From an uncultured bacterium (GTDB lineage: Bacteria; Bacteroidota; Bacteroidia; Chitinophagales; Chitinophagaceae): a stretch of 64,000 nt of DNA. Positions within the stretch are counted from its first letter, which is position 1, and each line of letters starts with the position of its first letter. A program made the translations under genes and the position numbers. The notes below the pieces were generated by a model, which saw only the letters and a program-made list of their open reading frames with translations, searched no databases and was not told the origin of the DNA. Positions 17,071 to 25,573 of the stretch are shown piece by piece. The DNA is taken from NCBI GenBank assembly GCA_903826405.1, contig CAIKEH010000051.1, positions 1-64,000 on the forward strand, in the 5' to 3' direction.

Positions 17071-18378
17071 TCACTTTAGTCCATATTTCAACATGTATCG
17101 GTCGTAAAGCTGCTTGTGCTTATTATTCAGATCGATGGTCCTCCCTTGGATCACAGCCAGGGTGATTGCATTCGTGCGCATATCGAGTATATCTCCTTTG
17201 CTGACCACGATGTTCGCATCCTTGCCCACCTCTATCGATCCGGTACGGACGCCGATTCCGAGGATCTTCGCGGCATTCAACGTGATGGCGGAAAGCGCTT
17301 CCTCCTTGGTGAGTCCATAAGCCGCTGCTGTTCCTGCATTGAATGGGAGATTCATGCCCCTGTGTTGCCCGTCTTCATCATTGATGGCGAAAAGTACACC
17401 GGCTTTTTGCAAGAGGTATGGCAACTTATAAGGGAGGTCGACATCGTCATCCGCCAAAGTGGGCAGTTCATGCATTTGCATGAGGATGACTGCGATATTG
17501 TATTTTTTCAACAGATCTGCCACTTGGAAACTCTCACTGCCGCCAACAATGACCACTTCGAAGCCAAATTCCTTGACGAAGTCGATAGCTACGAGGATCT
17601 CCTTGGCGACATCACAGTGAATGAAGAGCTTCTGTTTTTTCGTGAATAACCCTTTCACGGCCTCGAACTTGAGGTTGGTGGACGAGGCTGGTTGTGTGGA
17701 ATATGCTTGCGCCTGTCGGAAGAACGACTTGATGGATTCGATCTGTTCAAAGCTCTTTTTCACCGGATCGCCAGTAGGCTGAGCTGAACCCATCATGGCC
17801 GCAAAAGGGTTGGGCTTAAGGTATAGTGGGGGCATATTCATATGGATGCCATTCTCTCCTTGGTAAACTGCATCTTCCCAATTCCATGCATCAAGCTGCA
17901 TGACAGAAGATGAACCGCTGAGGATCCCACCCTGAGGCACGACATTGGCCAACAGGATACCATTCCCCCTGACCACATTGATGACCTTCGAGTCCGTATT
18001 GTACGCCACCGCTGAACGTATGTTCGGATTCAAATCCCCAATCTCGGTAACATCCGATGTGGCCTTCACGGACTGGATCTCCACCAGACCAAGATTGGAG
18101 GAGCTCAGAATGAGCCCGGGGTATACGTGCTGACCTTTCACATCGAAGACCTTCACATCATCCATGGGGATCGGGATGTCCTTGCCCACACGCATGATCT
18201 TACCATTTTCCACTTCAATGGTTCCGCCTTCCATCACCTGCCCATTGCCGATATGAATGATCCCGTTCTTGATGAATAAAGGTCCGGCATATGGTTTGGA
18301 TGGGTATACATCATCCTGTGCGCAAAGGGTATTTGCGATTGATAGTGCCAGGGCTATCGTATAAAACATCTTATTCAT
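17071..18378 (-). CDS. Secreted amidohydrolase-fold protein lacking the HxH metal motif
   Basis: A 435-residue protein with a signal peptide (MNKMFYTIALALSIANTLCAQ). The N-terminal small beta domain (IHIGNGQVMEGGTIEVENGKIMRVG) and the C-terminal segment (ALSAITLNAAKILGIGVRTGSIEVGKDANIVV) are typical of the imidazolonepropionase/amidohydrolase superfamily. Where active members have an HxH after the VYPGLI strand, this one reads LILSSSNLG, so one metal pair is missing. It may be a non-catalytic partner or a degenerate enzyme. It lies 41 nt downstream of a second amidohydrolase gene in the same operon, and the two products are probably exported together. Confidence 0.82.
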   Translation of the reverse strand: MNKMFYTIALALSIANTLCAQDDVYPSKPYAGPLFIKNGIIHIGNGQVMEGGTIEVENGKIMRVGKDIPIPMDDVKVFDVKGQHVYPGLILSSSNLGLVEIQSVKATSDVTEIGDLNPNIRSAVAYNTDSKVINVVRGNGILLANVVPQGGILSGSSSVMQLDAWNWEDAVYQGENGIHMNMPPLYLKPNPFAAMMGSAQPTGDPVKKSFEQIESIKSFFRQAQAYSTQPASSTNLKFEAVKGLFTKKQKLFIHCDVAKEILVAIDFVKEFGFEVVIVGGSESFQVADLLKKYNIAVILMQMHELPTLADDDVDLPYKLPYLLQKAGVLFAINDEDGQHRGMNLPFNAGTAAAYGLTKEEALSAITLNAAKILGIGVRTGSIEVGKDANIVVSKGDILDMRTNAITLAVIQGRTIDLNNKHKQLYDRYMLKYGLK

Positions 18379-18419
18379 AAAATCTGTTTTGCTGTTTTTG
18401 TTCTTTCACGTATTTCGAA

Positions 18420-21400
18420 TCAGTCCGCATCGATCACCAGCAGTCCATGCTTGTGGGCATGATCGCTGCAGTTGTGCATGATCGAATAGCTAGGTGTGGC
18501 AGGAACAACTTCCTTGCCTCCCTTCTTTTCTCCGATCATCTTTTGAATGATACGATTACGCTCGGACTGGACCTGTTGCCTCAACAGTTTGTCCCGGTCC
18601 CTGTCAAAGTATATTATGCCATCCACGATGGTTTTCTCGGACTTTGCATAGATACTCAGCGGGTTGTCACTCCATAGGACAAGGTCAGCGTCTTTGCCGA
18701 CCCTGATGCTGCCCACGCGATCATCCACATGAAGCATCTTCGCCGGATTGAGCGTCACCATCTTGAGTGCGTCCTCTTCTGTCATGCCTCCATATTTCAC
18801 ACTTTTGGCTGCTTCCTGGTTCAGTCGACGGGCTTGTTCAGCATCGTCGGAGTTGATCGCAACGTTCAGTCCCACTCGCTGCATGATGGTGGCATTGTAG
18901 GGCATGGCATCCTGCACTTCCATTTTGTAGGCCCACCAGTCGGAGAAGGTGGATGCGTTCGCGCCATGAGCCTTCATCTTGTCGGCCACCTTGTATCCTT
19001 CCAGGATATGGGTGAAGGTGTTGAAGGTGACGCCATATTTTTCGCCCACTTTCATTGCCGCGTTGATCTCACTCTGTACATACGAGTGACAGGTGATGAA
19101 TCTTTTCCTGTTCAGAATCTCTGCGATGGCTTCCAGTTCAAGATCTTTTCTGAAAAGTGTATATGGATCAACAGTTGACTTCTTCGCCTTGAGTTCATCC
19201 GTCACTTTTTTAAGATCCCTGTCATAGTCCTTCGCTCGGGTAAAGGCATCGGCAAGCACTTCCTCGACGCCCATGCGTGTATCTGGGAATCTGGGGTTGG
19301 GTTGATTCAATGACGCACGTTTCACGTTCTCTCCCAATGCGAATTTGATAAAGGGGTCTGCTCCTTGAAATTTGAGTTGGTCGTCGTTTGCGCCCCAACG
19401 CAGTTTGATGAGTTGTGTTTGTCCGCCGATGGTATTGGCACTCCCGTGAAGTATATGTGCCGAGGTCACTCCTCCACTCAATTGGCGGTAGATATTGATG
19501 TCATCAGGAAACAGGTTGTCCTGTATACGTACCTCTGAAGTGACTGATTGACCTCCCTCGTTGATAGATGCTGCAGCGATATGCGAGTGTTCGTCTATGA
19601 CACCGGCTGTCAGGTGCTTCCCATTACCATCGATCACTTTCGCCGTAGCGTCTGACAGATTCTTTCCAACCTGCACGATCTTGCCGTTCTTTACGAGTAC
19701 GTCCGTATTCGGCAGTATGCCTTCCTTCTCATTGGTCCAAACGGTGGCATTGCGGATAAGAAGGTTCTCTGCTTTGGGCATTTCTTCGAATCCGAATGGC
19801 GTTAGTGGATAGGTGAGTTTACCCACTTGTGGAGCATCCTTGAGTTTAACGCTGTCCGTTTTAAGATCCGCTGTCTTTGATAATGAAGCGGTCCAGGTCA
19901 GTTTGTTGCCAGCGGAATCTTCACCGATCCCATTCCAGTTGTCACCATTGGAGACGCCGCTGAGACGGATGTTGTTTTTCGATCTCTTGTCCGGAGTGAA
20001 TCCCAATTTCACCAGTTTGCCATCGTAGCTGAATTTGGCATTCACCGTATCCTTGCCGATGATATTTGCGCTGTTATTGCTGTTGATGTCGACGGTGTAG
20101 GTATTCGTGCCTCCCGCAGAGTTCACTGAAACATTGTAGGTTCCCTTCATGTCCGCCCACTCATCTTCCTTCACCGCATATTTATTCCCCTGGATCCAGT
20201 TCTGCAGGATGGAGGTCTTTTCATTGAATATCGGGCCACTGGTGATGATGAAGTTGGCCAGTTTCCCAGCTTCAAGACTACCCACACGATCATATATTCC
20301 CAATGCGGTGGCTGGTGTCCTGGTCAATGCATCCAGAGCGCCTGATATACTCAGTCCATATTCGATGGATCTGCGAACGGCAGCTAAAAATCCTTTGGTC
20401 TCCTTCAGGTCTGCTGTTGTGAGTGCAAAGGGGATGCCTGCTTTTTCCATGGCTGCAGGATTGGTTGGAGCCAATTCCCAATGTTTGAGGTCGGACAGCG
20501 AAACAAAACGGGCTTCGTTCGGATCCTCGACGTCCATGGCCTGTGGGAAATTCAGGGGGATGATGAAAGTTGCCTTCGTAGAGGCCATCTCCGCGATACG
20601 CTGATATTCATTACCGCCTCCTTTAATGATGTACTGTACACCAAACTCATCACCGATCCTGTCGGCACGAAGATCATTCCATTTGTCATTGGCATCGAAG
20701 ATCTGGGGAAGGTCCTGAGAGCCGTTGAATGATTGCAAGGTGAGGTTCACACCTTCCTTGTTGGCGTTTCCTTTATACCATTTAGCATCGTTATAGGTCT
20801 GACGCAACAGAGCGATGTTCCCCATCATCGAGTTCGGATAGCTTTGGGTGGATGTACCCTTGTTGAAGGAGTAGTGTGCGGATGCCCTTTCCTTCAGTAT
20901 GACTTTGTTTTCTCTTTCTGCATCAAGCGTGACTAAAGTGCCCGTGCCTCTTGCTATACCATCTTTCTGGTGCGTGAGTACGGTCCCGAATCCTGCATCT
21001 CTTAATGTTTTGGCCTTGCTGTCGTCAGTCACGAAAAGTTTGACCGCATCGATTTCCGTATGCAAGGCCTGGTTCCAGCCGAAGGCGCCTTTCTGACTGG
21101 AGTTCAGTTGTTCGCTGAAGAAGCCTCCGCCCCCTGGTGCCCGTTGCGGAATGACTATGCCGTAATCGGAAAACATATCGATGAAGGAAGGGTAGATGAA
21201 TTTCCCTTTGCAATCGACCCTGATCGCATCTTTAGGTATGGTCGCATTGACCGCGGCTGCAATGATCTTGCCGTTGCGCACCACGAGGATGGCATTTGGG
21301 ATGCGGGTCTGAGCATCTTTTACGATCGTAGCATTCAGGAAAGCATAACAGGGATCTCTCGGGTCCGCCACTCCATTTTCCGGGAAGGTGGGCTGCGAAA

Positions 21401-21452
21401 AACCGGCCATGGCTGAGCAGATGAAACTGTACAGCAGCAAGAGTCTTCTCAT
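18420..21452 (-). CDS. Large secreted protein with two amidohydrolase domains
   Basis: A 1010-residue protein with signal peptide MRRLLLLYSFICSAMAGFSQ. Two amidohydrolase units are joined by a beta-rich linker (about 440-560). The first lacks the metal HxH: the expected place reads SFIDMFSDYG. The second keeps it (GVIDEHSHIAA) and ends with the normal PAKMLHVDDRVGSIRVGKDADLVLW motif, so only the C-terminal half is likely to bind metal. The extreme C-terminus, with AHKHG, is unusual. Predicted periplasmic or outer-membrane hydrolase of a cyclic amide or peptide; the substrate is unknown. Cotranscribed with the 435-residue amidohydrolase. Confidence 0.83.
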   Translation of the reverse strand: MRRLLLLYSFICSAMAGFSQPTFPENGVADPRDPCYAFLNATIVKDAQTRIPNAILVVRNGKIIAAAVNATIPKDAIRVDCKGKFIYPSFIDMFSDYGIVIPQRAPGGGGFFSEQLNSSQKGAFGWNQALHTEIDAVKLFVTDDSKAKTLRDAGFGTVLTHQKDGIARGTGTLVTLDAERENKVILKERASAHYSFNKGTSTQSYPNSMMGNIALLRQTYNDAKWYKGNANKEGVNLTLQSFNGSQDLPQIFDANDKWNDLRADRIGDEFGVQYIIKGGGNEYQRIAEMASTKATFIIPLNFPQAMDVEDPNEARFVSLSDLKHWELAPTNPAAMEKAGIPFALTTADLKETKGFLAAVRRSIEYGLSISGALDALTRTPATALGIYDRVGSLEAGKLANFIITSGPIFNEKTSILQNWIQGNKYAVKEDEWADMKGTYNVSVNSAGGTNTYTVDINSNNSANIIGKDTVNAKFSYDGKLVKLGFTPDKRSKNNIRLSGVSNGDNWNGIGEDSAGNKLTWTASLSKTADLKTDSVKLKDAPQVGKLTYPLTPFGFEEMPKAENLLIRNATVWTNEKEGILPNTDVLVKNGKIVQVGKNLSDATAKVIDGNGKHLTAGVIDEHSHIAAASINEGGQSVTSEVRIQDNLFPDDINIYRQLSGGVTSAHILHGSANTIGGQTQLIKLRWGANDDQLKFQGADPFIKFALGENVKRASLNQPNPRFPDTRMGVEEVLADAFTRAKDYDRDLKKVTDELKAKKSTVDPYTLFRKDLELEAIAEILNRKRFITCHSYVQSEINAAMKVGEKYGVTFNTFTHILEGYKVADKMKAHGANASTFSDWWAYKMEVQDAMPYNATIMQRVGLNVAINSDDAEQARRLNQEAAKSVKYGGMTEEDALKMVTLNPAKMLHVDDRVGSIRVGKDADLVLWSDNPLSIYAKSEKTIVDGIIYFDRDRDKLLRQQVQSERNRIIQKMIGEKKGGKEVVPATPSYSIMHNCSDHAHKHGLLVIDAD

Positions 21453-21604
21453 GATCAGTTATTTGGTTTGTCGGAAATTAATGAATTCCGGATTCCTGAG
21501 AGCAGATTATCATTTAGAAGGCGGGTATAAATCCATGGGTGGACCTTCCTGATCGATCATGAGATTCGAACTCCTTAAGGCATGATGAATTTTACCTGAC
21601 CCGA

Positions 21605-22483
21605 TCACCTTTTGTTGACCATCCACACTCCCGTGAAGATCAATGCTGCGGCCAGAACTTTATTCCACCCGAAAGGTTCGTCCAAAATGAACCAGGCGAT
21701 CGTCGCCACGAAAAACGGCTGGAGGTACATATATGCACCGGTGGCGGAGGCTTTGAGGTGCTGTAAGCCGTAGGTGTTCAGCAGATATCCCAGAAAAGTG
21801 GCTACTACGGCAATGAAGGCCATGGCGGCCAATGCTGTTGCCGAGAAAGAGGCCCAGGGGGCACTGATGAACTCGTTCCAGCCGAAGGGAAGGATGAGTA
21901 TGCCTCCGATGGTGAACACCCAGCGGATGACTTGCAGGGGTGAGTATTTTGCGAGAAGAGGCCTGACGAGAATGAAATATAGTGAATAGGAGGTGGCATT
22001 GAGGGCGACGAACAGATCACCCAACCAGACGTTCTCCCCTTTTCCAGTGGGATCCTTGGAGAGTATCAGGACCATGGCCCCACTGATACCCAGGACCAGA
22101 CCAAGGATCCGCATCAGGGAGGGTTTTTCTTTGAGTATGATCAGCGACGAAAAGGTGATCATGATCGGTGTACAGAGCATGAGCAGCGAAGCATGGGTCG
22201 AATAGGTGATGGATAATCCTTTGATGAATAGCAATTGGTTGATGGTGACCCCCGTTATGCCGCTGATGATGAATCGACCTATATCCTCCCTGTCGATCTT
22301 GCGGTCCGGTTTTCCAAATAACCATAAAAACCAGAACAGGGATACAGACACGACAACGCGGACCACATTCAGACCGAAAGGTGCGATCAGGCGGGGCGTG
22401 ACGTATTTCACGACACTGAAATTACCTGCAAAAACTAAGTTGGCTGCGAGTACGGCAAGATGTGCTTTGGTCTTTTCGTTCAC
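21605..22483 (-). CDS. EamA-family (DMT) transporter
   Basis: A 292-residue protein with ten hydrophobic segments in two EamA repeats (first about 5-140, second about 150-288). The second repeat ends in PFFVATIAWFILDEPFGWNKVLAAALIFTGVWMVNKR, the usual DMT closing pattern. Such proteins export amino acids or other metabolites; the substrate is unknown. The start is a GTG at 22483, preceded by a very good promoter that lies inside the 3' end of the upstream gene. Confidence 0.85.
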   Translation of the reverse strand: MNEKTKAHLAVLAANLVFAGNFSVVKYVTPRLIAPFGLNVVRVVVSVSLFWFLWLFGKPDRKIDREDIGRFIISGITGVTINQLLFIKGLSITYSTHASLLMLCTPIMITFSSLIILKEKPSLMRILGLVLGISGAMVLILSKDPTGKGENVWLGDLFVALNATSYSLYFILVRPLLAKYSPLQVIRWVFTIGGILILPFGWNEFISAPWASFSATALAAMAFIAVVATFLGYLLNTYGLQHLKASATGAYMYLQPFFVATIAWFILDEPFGWNKVLAAALIFTGVWMVNKR

Positions 22484-22499
22484 GATGTTCAGGAAAGCC

Positions 22500-22530
22500 C
22501 AAAGATGGGCACACTATATCACATGACAAA
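22500..22530 (-). promoter_or_regulatory. Promoter of EamA gene inside the upstream gene
   Basis: TTTG (22530-22527) and CATCTTTG (22507-22500) on the minus strand are exactly 19 nt apart, with one mismatch in the -7 box. The -33 box overlaps the last codons of the glycosyltransferase gene. Confidence 0.5.
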
Positions 22531-23607
22531 GTCGTCCACCACATTTTTGAATTGCTCAAAACTTTCTTCCGGGAAAATGTGACCATGAGGTGCTTTTATG
22601 CCCAATGCTTTACTGAGAGAGAAGTCTTGCTGAGCCAGGGAAGGGAACCAACCTTTTTCCTGCAACCGTATGGCCAGATATTCCTGCTCTGTCTGCCCTG
22701 GAGTAGGAATCAGGACGGCTTTCCTGCCAGAACGCACCAGGTCCATGATGGTGGAATAACCTGGTCTGCAGATGATGATAGCTGCTTCCTGAATCAATTT
22801 GGAAATATCCGATGTGGGAAGATGATTATGGATACGCAATTGCTCTCCATGTGGAGGAAGAGAAACTTCTCCGGGTAGTCCTCTGACAAGGGTAACCGGT
22901 TCAGCGATATCAGCAACCTGATCAAGGATCATGGACTCCAGTATGCTCCGTTGTGGTTCGGGGCCGGAAAGAAGGATGAGTATTCCCGATGATCCTAAGG
23001 GACTGGGTTTGTTTAATCTGGAGAGCAGACCCAGATATTTTATTTTGGCCTTTGCAGGAAGTTTGACCGGATGAGACAGGATCCCCGCTAAGCTGGGTTC
23101 ATGAGGGAAGTCAGGTACCCAGCAATCTGTGAAATTGTTGATCCAGGCATAAAGGCCTTTTCTGGCAAACCCATCGATGATCTTACCCATTCCACTGATG
23201 ATCTGCAGTTGATGGGTGATGATGGCCGAGGGAACATCGGGATGCCAGAACCCATACCGATTATCGCTGATGACCGCGTCCCAGTGGTGCACTTTCATGG
23301 CCTTTTTTAGCCAAATATGCTCCTGGCGGATGGCTGAAAGTATCTCCGGCAGTTGGCGGAAAATATGTGACCGGAAGGAACCGCCCTGTTCAGGATAAGT
23401 GACCCCATACCCGGGGATTTGCAAAAATTCCGCCCAAGGGCATTCAATTTTAAGGAGTTCTGCAGTTTGGCCGGATGCGGCAATGGAAATCTGGCAGCCC
23501 TTTAACTGCAGGTGTCTGAGAATGGGTACGGAACGGCTTGCATGACCTAGGCCCCAATCCAGAGCAGAGTAGACCAATCGCCTGGTTATCGTATTTTTAC
23601 TATCCAA
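22519..23607 (-). CDS. Glycosyltransferase, GT28-like/MJ1255 family
   Basis: A 362-residue glycosyltransferase of the GT-B type. The N-terminal half has DWGLGHASRSVPILRHL, the Gly-rich acceptor-side loop of the MJ1255/VC2487 family. The C-terminal half has a nucleotide-sugar binding stretch: IICRPGYSTIMDLVRSGRKAVLIPTPGQTEQEYLA. Enzymes of this family are poorly characterised and are thought to act on cell-surface lipids or glycans. It stands upstream of the EamA gene with a 35-nt gap, so read-through is possible. Confidence 0.78.
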   Translation of the reverse strand: MDSKNTITRRLVYSALDWGLGHASRSVPILRHLQLKGCQISIAASGQTAELLKIECPWAEFLQIPGYGVTYPEQGGSFRSHIFRQLPEILSAIRQEHIWLKKAMKVHHWDAVISDNRYGFWHPDVPSAIITHQLQIISGMGKIIDGFARKGLYAWINNFTDCWVPDFPHEPSLAGILSHPVKLPAKAKIKYLGLLSRLNKPSPLGSSGILILLSGPEPQRSILESMILDQVADIAEPVTLVRGLPGEVSLPPHGEQLRIHNHLPTSDISKLIQEAAIIICRPGYSTIMDLVRSGRKAVLIPTPGQTEQEYLAIRLQEKGWFPSLAQQDFSLSKALGIKAPHGHIFPEESFEQFKNVVDDFVM

Positions 23608-23705
23608 CTACCTGAAATATACGCGGTTACAGTTAAAAATTTTTGAAAATCAATATTTCTGCAATAATAATTTCGGAAAATAGTTTATTTTAGTATTCGA
23701 TCCTT

Positions 23706-23831
23706 ATGAAAAAACTGTTCGCAAATATCTTTATCCTATTAATACTGGTCACGCTTATTGCAACATCATGCAGTTCGATGAAAAAGAACAACTGTGGATG
23801 TCCAAGCAAAAAAGGGATGGTCGGTTATTAA
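23706..23831 (+). CDS. Small predicted lipoprotein (41 residues)
   Basis: A 41-residue protein with a hydrophobic N-terminus (MKKLFANIFILLILVTLIATSC) ending in a lipobox-like ATSC, so Cys22 would be lipidated. The mature part is only about 20 residues, with two more Cys as CGC and the end PSKKGMVGY. The length and lipobox support a real gene, but I do not recognise its function. It precedes the 82-residue gene by 15 nt, suggesting an operon. Confidence 0.6.
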   Translation: MKKLFANIFILLILVTLIATSCSSMKKNNCGCPSKKGMVGY

Positions 23832-23846
23832 AAGAAATTACCAAAT

Positions 23847-24095
23847 ATGAAAAGTCCAAACCGTGATCTCCTCGTCTTGCTGAAAGACGAAACCATGAGT
23901 GAGCAAGCCATTGAAATGGAAGTTGATCGCCTCAACAAAATGCTTTTCTCCGTTGAGAAAGGAGGAAGCAACTTGCGTGCATATGAACTGATCGACCTGA
24001 ACAAGTTCAAGATCATTCAGGATAAAAAGACGCTTTCCATGGCGCTCCGTCAAAAGGAATTGAAACCTTTCCTTTTCCTCAACAACATGAACTGA
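23847..24095 (+). CDS. Small hypothetical protein (82 residues)
   Basis: A soluble, charged protein of 82 residues: MKSPNRDLLVLLKDE at the start, and YELIDLNKFKIIQDKKTLSMALRQKELKPFLFLNNMN at the end. There is no signal peptide or membrane segment, and a helical middle is likely. It is closed by a strong terminator (24119-24140), so it and the small lipoprotein form a two-gene unit. The family is not recognised; a regulatory or lipid-linked role cannot be inferred. Confidence 0.6.
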   Translation: MKSPNRDLLVLLKDETMSEQAIEMEVDRLNKMLFSVEKGGSNLRAYELIDLNKFKIIQDKKTLSMALRQKELKPFLFLNNMN

Positions 24096-24118
24096 TACAA
24101 GCAGAATATATTCCAACT

Positions 24119-24146
24119 AACCCGCGCCAGGTCGCGGGTTTTTTAT
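24119..24146 (+). terminator. Intrinsic terminator after the two small genes
   Basis: AACCCGCG pairs with CGCGGGTT around the loop CCAGGT, followed by TTTTAT. It closes the plus-strand unit 23706-24095. Confidence 0.85.
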
Positions 24147-24187
24147 TTACCGGATTATTCCATTCAATTTTAGGAATTGGGCAGTGA

Positions 24188-25459
24188 TTACTTCAAATTC
24201 GACAAAGCCGACTTCAACTTGTTCAGCATGTCCTGTATCTCGTCGATCTTGCAGGCCCCTACGCTGAGCCGATACCAGGGCACATTTTCTTCGGTACCGA
24301 AAACGGAGAATGGTACGATGGCCAGTTTGGCCTCATCCAGCAGGTATCGGGTCACGTCCGACTGGTCATGTAAAAGCGATCCTTCGGCAGTATGCTTTCC
24401 TGCGGCATCGATCTTCACACTGAGGTACATACCGCCCTGCGGCGTGATGGCATCAACCGGGTAACCTTCCTTCTTGAGATGTAGGAAGCCAGTATGAATT
24501 TTGACAAGTCTGTCATGCAGACTGGATTTGAACTGGCGCAGATTATTGTCAACAGACCATTTCTGCATGAGGTATTTGGAGGTGGCACGTTGTTCTGGTA
24601 GCGGTGCCCAAGTACCGATATGAGACATTATCGCTTTCATTTTGGAGATGATCACCTCTGGCCCCATGGTCCATCCGACCCGAACTCCAGTGGCGGCGAA
24701 GCATTTGCTGATGCCGTCGACGAAGATGGTATATTCCTTGAGTTCGGGGCGCAGCGAAACGGGGTCATAATGAACGATATCGCCGAATGTGAGCTGCCAG
24801 TAGATCTGGTCGAATAAGATATAAAGTTTCTTCTCGTAGGAGCCACGCCGAGCATTTTCCTCTATGACCAGATCACAGATAGCTTCGAGCTGCTTCTTAC
24901 TGAAGGTGGTTCCCGTCGGATTTTGAGGCGAACAGAGAGCAAGTAGCCTTGCGCCTGCAATGTGTGGGCGAAGGTCCTCTGCCGTAGGCATGAAATGATT
25001 TTTCACTGAGGTCGGGACCGTGACATGGTGACCTTTTACGAAGTGCACATAATGGTTGTTATTCCAAGAGGGCACACTGTAAACTACTTTATCGCCCTCG
25101 TCACAAATGGCGCGATATGCACTATAGATTACGGGCCTTCCACCCGAGGCAATGAGTATTTCCTCCAAAGAATATTCCGGGCCTTGTCTTTCCTTGATGA
25201 ATTGAGCCACGGACTTCCTGAGTTCAGGCTCTCCTTCCCCAGCAGGGTAATTGGTGAAGTGTTTTCGATAAGCATGTATGATCTCTTCCTCCAACTCGAT
25301 CGGGATGGGGAAGATGGATGTGTCGAAATCCCCGATGGTGAAATTGAAGATCTGCTCTCCTTTTTTCATCTTTTCCTTGATCTCTCCATTCATTCTGACG
25401 ATCTCGGAACCGATGAGGGTTTCCGCAAGGTTGGACAACAACGGTGTCTTTTCCGGCAT
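24188..25459 (-). CDS. Class I/II aminotransferase (aspartate-aminotransferase-like)
   Basis: A 423-residue PLP-dependent fold-type I enzyme. The PLP lysine lies in FVDGISKCFAATGVRVGW at about residue 250. The conserved CSPQNPTGTTF (cofactor asparagine loop) and the substrate arginine region near the C-terminus are present. It transfers an amino group between an amino acid and a 2-oxoacid. The DGISKxFAATGxRVGW block resembles the Bacteroidota branch often labelled aspartate aminotransferase, but the exact substrate is open. It is 423 residues, slightly longer than average. A possible -7 box TACCTTTA lies 33 nt upstream of the ATG. Confidence 0.85.
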   Translation of the reverse strand: MPEKTPLLSNLAETLIGSEIVRMNGEIKEKMKKGEQIFNFTIGDFDTSIFPIPIELEEEIIHAYRKHFTNYPAGEGEPELRKSVAQFIKERQGPEYSLEEILIASGGRPVIYSAYRAICDEGDKVVYSVPSWNNNHYVHFVKGHHVTVPTSVKNHFMPTAEDLRPHIAGARLLALCSPQNPTGTTFSKKQLEAICDLVIEENARRGSYEKKLYILFDQIYWQLTFGDIVHYDPVSLRPELKEYTIFVDGISKCFAATGVRVGWTMGPEVIISKMKAIMSHIGTWAPLPEQRATSKYLMQKWSVDNNLRQFKSSLHDRLVKIHTGFLHLKKEGYPVDAITPQGGMYLSVKIDAAGKHTAEGSLLHDQSDVTRYLLDEAKLAIVPFSVFGTEENVPWYRLSVGACKIDEIQDMLNKLKSALSNLK

Positions 25460-25573
25460 ATGCTTTTCAGGTATTCAGGTCACCTGGGACGTAAAGGTAT
25501 GTTTAAGGCCACAAAAAAACTTCTGCATTCCGTTATGATTCTACTAAAAAGGAAGAACCATTAAGGTCATCCA

